Positions 34,705 through 39,877 of a stretch of 39,877 nt of DNA are shown here, piece by piece. Numbering within the stretch: the first letter of the stretch is position 1; each line of letters opens with the position of its first letter. The notes beneath the pieces were generated by a model. The model ran no database searches, was not told the DNA's origin, and saw only the letters and a program-made list of their open reading frames with translations. The DNA is from an uncultured Gammaproteobacteria bacterium (GTDB lineage: Bacteria; Pseudomonadota; Gammaproteobacteria; PS1; Pseudothioglobaceae): NCBI GenBank assembly GCA_902509905.1, contig CABWZI010000014.1, positions 1 to 39,877 on the forward strand. Direction: 5' to 3'. Position numbers and translations under genes: made by a program.

Positions 34705-36625
34705 GCTTAACTCAAATGCGCCAACAGGACCCCTAGAGAATCGATGGGAGAAACACAAGTTCGATCTTTCACTGATTGCGCCTCAAAATAGAAAAAAATA
34801 CAACATTATAGTTATTGGAACTGGTTTAGCTGGTGCTTCGCTTTGTGCAACACTGGGAGAGGCTGGCTATAACGTACAGTCATTTTGTTACAATGACAGT
34901 CCCAGAAGGGCGCACTCTATTGCTGCGCAAGGTGGTGTCAATGCTAGTAAGAATTATCAAAATGATGGTGATAGTACTTGGAGACTCTTTTATGACACGA
35001 TTAAAGGTGGTGATTTTCGTGCAAGAGAGTCTAATATCTATCGCCTAGCTCAGCTCAGTTGCAACATTATTGACCAAGCAGTTTCTCAAGGGGTTCCGTT
35101 CGCAAGGGAGTATAGTGGTTATTTAGCTAATCGATCCTTTGGGGGTACTCAGGTTTCTAGAACCTTTTATGCTAGAGGGCAAACTGGTCAGCAGCTATTG
35201 TTGGGAGCATATAGTTCAATGAGTAAAGAGATTGCCTCAGGACGAGTGAAGCATAAGTCTAGGTGTGAAATGCTTGAGGTGATTATTATTGATGGAAAGG
35301 CCAGAGGCATTGTTGTTAGAGATTTGATTACAGGAGAGATCTCTTCACATCTAGCTGATTGCGTTGTGATGTGCACTGGAGGCTATAGTAATGCTTACTA
35401 TCTTTCAACGAATGCCAAAGGATGTAATACATCTGCCACTTGGAGAGCCCACAAAAATGGAGCCTACTTTGCTAATCCAAGTTTTACTCAAATTCATCCA
35501 ACTTGTGTTCCACCAACTGGAGACAGCCAATCAAAATTAACATTAATGAGTGAATCACTCAGAAATGATGGTCGTATTTGGGCGCCTAAAAACATAGAAG
35601 ATTGTGATAAAAATCCTAATGATATTCCAGATAAGGATAGGGATTATTTTCTTGAGCGAATGTACCCTGCTTTTGCAAACCTTGTGCCTAGAGATATAGC
35701 CTCAAGGGCACTCAAGGGAATTTGTGATGAGGGACGTGGTGTTGGTTCTGTTGTCAATAATCAGCGCCTTGGTGTTTACTTAGATTTTTCATCAGTCATA
35801 CAAAAAATGGGAGCTGAAAAAGTTAAAGAGAAGTACGGGAATCTATTTGACATGTACGAGAGCATTACAGGAGAGAATCCTTACGAGGTTCCTATGAAAA
35901 TTTATCCTGCACCGCACTATACTATGGGCGGACTTTGGGTGGATTACAACTTAATGACAACAATTGATGGATTGTTTGCTTGTGGAGAGGCAAATTTTTC
36001 TGATCATGGAGCCAACAGACTTGGTGCATCTGCTCTGATGCAAGGCTTGGCTGATGGTTATTTTGTTGCTCCTCAGACAGTTGCTAACTATCTTGCAAAA
36101 GGAAAATTTGAAGAAATTTCTCATGACCATCCAGAAGTTATTTCTTCTGTTGAGTCAGTCAAAAATCGTATTGAAAGTCTAATGAATGCTCCAGAGCCAA
36201 AACATTCTCCAGACTATTTTCATAGAAAAATAGGCAGTATTTTGTGGACTTCATGTGGAATGGCAAGAGATAAGGATTCCCTTAAAAAAGCCATCAAATC
36301 AATTGAGCAAATAAAGATTGATTTTTGGAAGAATATCAAAGTGACTGGTAGCGATAATGATTTTAACCAGACTCTTGAAAAGGCTGGGAGGGTGGCTGAC
36401 TTTATTGAGTTAGGTCATTTAATGTGTGTCGATGCACTTGACAGGGAAGAGTCTTGTGGCGCGCATGCAAGGCTTGAGTATCTAGCAGAGAGTGGCGATG
36501 CAATGAGAGACGATGAAAATTTTGGCTATGTTGCAGCCTGGGAGTTTAATGAAAATGAGCCCACTCTTCACAAAGAGCACCTTGATTTTGAGTTTATTAA
36601 ACCCACTTACAGGGACTATAAATGA
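34697..36625 (+). CDS. sdhA: Succinate dehydrogenase/fumarate reductase flavoprotein subunit
   Basis: Oxidises succinate to fumarate with covalently bound FAD. The 642 residues have the Rossmann loop [19 protein letters not shown] near 36-54, the FAD-linking His in [17 protein letters not shown] (His73), HPTCVPP, the catalytic Arg region [12 protein letters not shown] near 335, and [18 protein letters not shown]. The N-terminal [20 protein letters not shown] extension and overall wording resemble the type B, Bacteroidetes/epsilonproteobacterial-like flavoproteins more than E. coli SdhA. It overlaps sdhC and sdhB. The reaction direction cannot be told from sequence; an aerobic lifestyle favours succinate oxidation. 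Confidence 0.94.
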   Translation: MDKLNSNAPTGPLENRWEKHKFDLSLIAPQNRKKYNIIVIGTGLAGASLCATLGEAGYNVQSFCYNDSPRRAHSIAAQGGVNASKNYQNDGDSTWRLFYDTIKGGDFRARESNIYRLAQLSCNIIDQAVSQGVPFAREYSGYLANRSFGGTQVSRTFYARGQTGQQLLLGAYSSMSKEIASGRVKHKSRCEMLEVIIIDGKARGIVVRDLITGEISSHLADCVVMCTGGYSNAYYLSTNAKGCNTSATWRAHKNGAYFANPSFTQIHPTCVPPTGDSQSKLTLMSESLRNDGRIWAPKNIEDCDKNPNDIPDKDRDYFLERMYPAFANLVPRDIASRALKGICDEGRGVGSVVNNQRLGVYLDFSSVIQKMGAEKVKEKYGNLFDMYESITGENPYEVPMKIYPAPHYTMGGLWVDYNLMTTIDGLFACGEANFSDHGANRLGASALMQGLADGYFVAPQTVANYLAKGKFEEISHDHPEVISSVESVKNRIESLMNAPEPKHSPDYFHRKIGSILWTSCGMARDKDSLKKAIKSIEQIKIDFWKNIKVTGSDNDFNQTLEKAGRVADFIELGHLMCVDALDREESCGAHARLEYLAESGDAMRDDENFGYVAAWEFNENEPTLHKEHLDFEFIKPTYRDYK

Positions 36626-37344
36626 ATTTTACATTACATATTTGGCGCCAAAAAAATACCAATTCCAGTGGCCAGTTTGTCACTTTCAATGTGACCGACA
36701 TTGATAGTGATACCTCTTTTCTTGAAATGCTCGATCAGCTGAATGAAGACCTGATCGAAAAAGGTGAGGACTGTGTTGTATTTGATTATGACTGCCGGGA
36801 AGGGATTTGTGGTACTTGTTCTTTGGTTATCAATGGGCATCCACATGGTGAGAAGAAGGCCACGACAACGTGCCAACTTTACATGAGAGATTATTCTGAT
36901 CAATCTGAGTTATGGATTGAGCCATGGCGCGCTAAGAGTTTTCCAATTGTTAAAGATTTGGCAGTTAAGAGAGAAGCTTTTGATAGAATTATTCAATCGG
37001 GTGGTTTTATCTCTACTTCTGTTGGCTCAGCGCCTGAAGCAAATTCACAATTAGTTAACAAAGAAGATGCTGATTGTGCATTTGATTCAGCCATTTGTAT
37101 CGGCTGTGGTGCATGCGTCGCGGTATGTCCAAATGCATCAGCTTCATTATTTGTAGCTGCAAAAATAAATCATTTTCAGCGATTACCGCAAGGAAAAATT
37201 GAGAGTACAATGCGCGCAGAAAGGATGATTAACCAGATGGAGCAAGAAGGTTTTGGAAGTTGTTCTAATCACCGTCATTGTGAAACCGTTTGTCCAAAAG
37301 AGATTTCAGTTAGCAATATTGCTGCAATGAATAAAATTTTATAA
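36622..37344 (+). CDS. sdhB: Succinate dehydrogenase iron-sulfur subunit
   Basis: Passes electrons from FAD to the membrane anchor. The 240 residues carry the 2Fe-2S ligands [11 protein letters not shown] near 58 with a later Cys ([10 protein letters not shown]), the 4Fe-4S motif [12 protein letters not shown] near 159, and the last cluster cysteines in [16 protein letters not shown]. It overlaps sdhA as ATGA; mdh follows after 28 bases with a GGGAG site. Its form fits a type B enzyme. Confidence 0.94.
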   Translation: MNFTLHIWRQKNTNSSGQFVTFNVTDIDSDTSFLEMLDQLNEDLIEKGEDCVVFDYDCREGICGTCSLVINGHPHGEKKATTTCQLYMRDYSDQSELWIEPWRAKSFPIVKDLAVKREAFDRIIQSGGFISTSVGSAPEANSQLVNKEDADCAFDSAICIGCGACVAVCPNASASLFVAAKINHFQRLPQGKIESTMRAERMINQMEQEGFGSCSNHRHCETVCPKEISVSNIAAMNKIL

Positions 37345-37372
37345 ATATATCTAAATATTACAGGGAGATAAA

Positions 37373-38305
37373 ATGAAAGTAGTTGTACTTGGAGCAGCCG
37401 GAGGAATTGGACAGGCACTTGGCCTTTTACTAAAAACTGATTTGCCAGCTGGTACTGAATTGGCATTGTATGATATTGCACCCGTGACTCCTGGCGTGGC
37501 TGCAGACCTGAGTCACATCCCAACCCCTGTTTCAGTCGAGGGCTTTTCAGGAGAGGATCCTTCCCCTGCTCTGGTAAATGCTGACGTTGTTCTCATTTCT
37601 GCTGGTATGGCTCGCAAACCAGGAATGGATCGTTCAGATCTTTTTAATATTAATGCTGGGATTGTAGAAAATTTAGTGTCTTCTTGCGCAGACAATTGTC
37701 CAAAAGCTTTGATCGGTATTATTACAAATCCTGTTAATACAACTGTTGCAATTGCTGCGGAAGTGTTAAAGAAAAAAGGAGTTTATGATCCTTTAAGATT
37801 ATTTGGAGTTACGACACTTGATGTTATTCGCTCAAGTACTTTTGTTGCTGAGATATATGAAAGGAATCCTAAAGAGATCAGTGTCCCTGTTATAGGCGGT
37901 CATTCTGGAATCACAATTCTGCCTCTTTTATCTCAGTCTGGATTTGAATTCAGTGATGAAGATGCAGCTGCAATGACAAAGCGCATTCAGAATGCAGGTA
38001 CTGAGGTTGTTGAGGCTAAAGCTGGAGGTGGATCGGCAACTCTATCAATGGGGCAGGCTGCTGCAAAGTTTGGCCTTTCTCTAGTTCGAGCATTGAATGG
38101 AGAAAAAGATGTAATTGAGTGTACTTATGTTGAGGGTTCTGGAGAGTTGGCAAGATTTTTTGCCCAGCCAGTTCTTTTGGGCAAGAATGGTGTTGAAAAA
38201 ATACTCAGTTATGGAAGTCTTTCAGAGTTTGAACAGGCAACACTTAATGATGCCTTGGAAACTCTCAAGTCCGATATCAAAATCGGTGAAGAGTTCATCA
38301 ACTAA
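37373..38305 (+). CDS. mdh: Malate dehydrogenase (NAD)
   Basis: Interconverts malate and oxaloacetate. The 310 residues are of the E. coli type: [15 protein letters not shown] at the start, the first substrate Arg in [39 protein letters not shown], and the catalytic His in [12 protein letters not shown] near 177. It follows sdhB closely and precedes the malic enzyme, so succinate, fumarate and malate handling is in one operon; fumarase is not present in this window. Confidence 0.97.
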   Translation: MKVVVLGAAGGIGQALGLLLKTDLPAGTELALYDIAPVTPGVAADLSHIPTPVSVEGFSGEDPSPALVNADVVLISAGMARKPGMDRSDLFNINAGIVENLVSSCADNCPKALIGIITNPVNTTVAIAAEVLKKKGVYDPLRLFGVTTLDVIRSSTFVAEIYERNPKEISVPVIGGHSGITILPLLSQSGFEFSDEDAAAMTKRIQNAGTEVVEAKAGGGSATLSMGQAAAKFGLSLVRALNGEKDVIECTYVEGSGELARFFAQPVLLGKNGVEKILSYGSLSEFEQATLNDALETLKSDIKIGEEFIN

Positions 38306-38330
38306 AATTACTCAATAAAAAAAACACATA

Positions 38331-39557
38331 ATGTCAAAAAATATCCATGATATGGCTTTAGCCTATCATAAAGAAGGTAGTCCCGGAAAGATTGATGTCT
38401 CCTCTCACAAAAAACTTGATAATGATCAAGATCTCAGTTTAGCCTACAGCCCCGGGGTTGCGGCACCCGTTCGAGAAATTGCTAAAGATCCTAGTCAAGT
38501 TAATCAATACACAATTAAGGGTAATTTAGTAGCAGTTATCACTGATGGTTCAGCTGTTTTAGGACTCGGAAATGTCGGTCCTCTTGCTGCAAAGCCTGTG
38601 ATGGAAGGAAAGGCAGTGCTCTTCAAATACTTTGCAAATATTAATGCTTTCAATATTGAGCTTGATACTCAAGAAGTTGATGAAATTGTTAGCACGATTA
38701 AAAATATTGCACCTACTTTTGGCGGCATTAATTTGGAAGATATTTCTGCTCCTCGCTGTTTTGAAATTGAAGAGCGACTCATTAAAGAGTTAGACATCCC
38801 AGTTTTCCATGATGATCAACATGGCACTGCCATTATTGTTGCAGCTGGTCTTTTAAATGCTCTTGAAATTCAAGGAAAGTCTATTACTGCTGCGAAGATT
38901 GTTGTTGCTGGAGGAGGGTCTGCTGGGATAGCAACTTTAGATTTATTAGTCAGCCTAGGATTTAAAAAAGAAAATATGCTTTTGGTTGATCGAAGAGGCG
39001 TTGTCTCTAAAGAGCAAATTAGCATCGTTAATAAATACAAGGCAGCTTTTGCAGTAGATACAGATAAAAAAACTTTGGGTGATGCAATTAATGGCGCAGA
39101 TGTCTTTATTGGTGTTGCGAGAGGCAATCTTGTTACTCAAGAAATGATTAAATCCATGGCGAAAAAGCCCATTATTTTTGCTTTGTCTAATCCTGATCCT
39201 GAAATTTCAGTGGAGGAGGTTTTTGCATGTAGAGATGATGCTGTCATGGCTACTGGGAGGAGTGATTTTCCAAATCAGGTAAATAATGTGATTGGTTTCC
39301 CCTATATTTTTAGGGGAGCGTTAGATGCTAATTCCAAGGTTATCAATACTGAAATGAAAGTTGCAGCTGTGCATGCTATTAAAGACCTTGCAAAACTTCC
39401 AGTACCTGAATCTTTATTAGAAATGTATCAAGTTGATGAGCTCAGATTTGGTGCAGATTATTTCATTCCAAAACCTTTTGATCCAAGACTCATTGATCTC
39501 ATTCCAAAGGCGATTTATGATGCTGCATTAAAAAGCGGTGTGTCACGCTTGAAATAA
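38331..39557 (+). CDS. maeB: Malic enzyme, short form without phosphotransacetylase domain
   Basis: Oxidative decarboxylation of malate to pyruvate. The 408 residues equal the N-terminal catalytic part of MaeB, without the C-terminal PTA domain. Motifs: LAYSPGVAAPVREI, DGSAVLGLGNVGPLAAKPVMEGK, FHDDQHGTAIIV (metal and catalytic region), AGGGSAGIATLDL (nucleotide loop) and FALSNPDPEIS. The coenzyme (NAD or NADP) cannot be fixed. It is the last gene of the sdhCAB-mdh operon, 25 bases after mdh, with no clear Shine-Dalgarno. Confidence 0.93.
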   Translation: MSKNIHDMALAYHKEGSPGKIDVSSHKKLDNDQDLSLAYSPGVAAPVREIAKDPSQVNQYTIKGNLVAVITDGSAVLGLGNVGPLAAKPVMEGKAVLFKYFANINAFNIELDTQEVDEIVSTIKNIAPTFGGINLEDISAPRCFEIEERLIKELDIPVFHDDQHGTAIIVAAGLLNALEIQGKSITAAKIVVAGGGSAGIATLDLLVSLGFKKENMLLVDRRGVVSKEQISIVNKYKAAFAVDTDKKTLGDAINGADVFIGVARGNLVTQEMIKSMAKKPIIFALSNPDPEISVEEVFACRDDAVMATGRSDFPNQVNNVIGFPYIFRGALDANSKVINTEMKVAAVHAIKDLAKLPVPESLLEMYQVDELRFGADYFIPKPFDPRLIDLIPKAIYDAALKSGVSRLK

Positions 39558-39592
39558 AGATTTTTAAACCTCATTTTTAGCTTATTTAATCC

Positions 39593-39621
39593 TTGCTATG
39601 AATAAATAGTTATGGGATAAT
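39593..39621 (+). promoter_or_regulatory. Promoter of the tRNA-Tyr/Gly/Thr cluster
   Basis: TTGCTA (39593-39598), 17 bases, GATAAT (39616-39621); predicted start near 39628, 10 bases before tRNA-Tyr. Confidence 0.6.
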
Positions 39622-39637
39622 GTCCGATTGTTTTTTT

Positions 39638-39722
39638 GGAGGGGTGGCCGAGTGGTTAAAGGCGACGGACTGTAAATCCGTTCTCTCTGAGTACGTTGGT
39701 TCGAATCCAACTCCCTCCACCA
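39638..39722 (+). tRNA. tRNA-Tyr (anticodon GUA)
   Basis: GGAGGGG pairs with TCCCTCC (one G-U), then A and an encoded CCA. The anticodon arm ACGGA-CTGTAAA-TCCGT gives GUA. The long variable arm is typical of bacterial tyrosine tRNA, and the T loop has GTTCGAATC. Confidence 0.96.
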
Positions 39723-39740
39723 GAGAAAAAAAAGGAAATT

Positions 39741-39814
39741 GCGGGTGTCGTATATTGGTATTACCTTAGCCTTCCAAGCTAATGAGGTGGGTTCGATTCC
39801 CATCACCCGCTCCA
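39741..39814 (+). tRNA. tRNA-Gly (anticodon UCC)
   Basis: Acceptor GCGGGTG pairs with CACCCGC, discriminator T, encoded CCA. The anticodon arm TTAGC-CTTCCAA-GCTAA gives UCC. It lies 18 bases after tRNA-Tyr. Confidence 0.96.
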
Positions 39815-39829
39815 TGTGGTTAGGAACGT

Positions 39830-39877
<48 letters not shown>

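Noticed and set aside
39582-39815. Minus-strand open frame of 77 codons with ELDSNQR and MGIEPTS-like strings
   Set aside because: It is the complement of tRNA-Tyr and tRNA-Gly; such frames are a well-known false annotation across tRNA clusters.

Overview
The window is about 39.9 kb of AT-rich, densely packed bacterial chromosome with no insertion sequence, prophage or CRISPR array. The gene set is gammaproteobacterial: purMN followed by a DUF3108 gene, dapA-bamC, an E. coli-type cysG and mdh, hda, and a tRNA-Tyr/Gly/Thr cluster of the kind that precedes tufB. The small intergenic gaps, AT richness, a trimethylamine monooxygenase (Tmm), glnK-amtB and a compact succinate dehydrogenase/malate operon suggest a marine, streamlined lineage near Candidatus Thioglobus (SUP05/ARCTIC96BD-19). 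That placement is an inference from gene content.

Layout. 1-1.7 kb: end of an unrecognised gene, then frr and pyrH (minus). 1.7-4.6 kb: uvrA. 4.6-6.9 kb (minus): purM-purN-DUF3108. 7-9.7 kb: a pgsA-like gene coupled to hda, then cysG and tRNA-Leu. 9.9-12.5 kb (minus): an accessory operon of a membrane-anchored metallo-beta-lactamase-fold hydrolase whose reading frame is broken at an A AAA AAG heptamer, an SDR oxidoreductase and a TetR regulator. 12.7-19.2 kb: ccmF-ccmI-dapE-trmD, then dapA-bamC. 19.3-21.2 kb: a divergent NAD+-dependent DNA ligase. 21.2-23.7 kb: a nitrogen block with a structured leader, glnK, amtB and a NasT-type ANTAR antiterminator. 23.7-26.9 kb (minus): lpxL/lpxM-family acyltransferase, rpsO, prfB, hisI, hisE. 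27-28.8 kb: dnaG, convergent on mraZ-rsmH-ftsL-ftsI (minus), the front of the dcw cluster. 32.5-33.8 kb: tmm. 34-39.6 kb: sdhCAB-mdh-malic enzyme. The window ends in tRNA-Tyr, tRNA-Gly and a cut tRNA-Thr.

How the genes work together. SdhCAB, Mdh and the malic enzyme take succinate through fumarate and malate to oxaloacetate or pyruvate, with electrons going to quinone. GlnK, AmtB and the ANTAR protein form an ammonium uptake and regulation unit. Tmm would oxidise trimethylamine to TMAO. CcmF and CcmI serve cytochrome c maturation, and CysG makes siroheme for sulfite reductase-type enzymes. Many neighbours share ATGA stop/start overlaps, which points to translational coupling.

Most notable: the broken hydrolase frame, which has an intact promoter and ribosome binding site; the three-to-four-hairpin leader before glnK, read together with the ANTAR gene; the palindromes around the tmm promoter; a ligase with several altered active-site neighbours; a lipid A acyltransferase lacking its catalytic glutamate; and an RF2 gene with no frameshift and an SPY instead of SPF motif.
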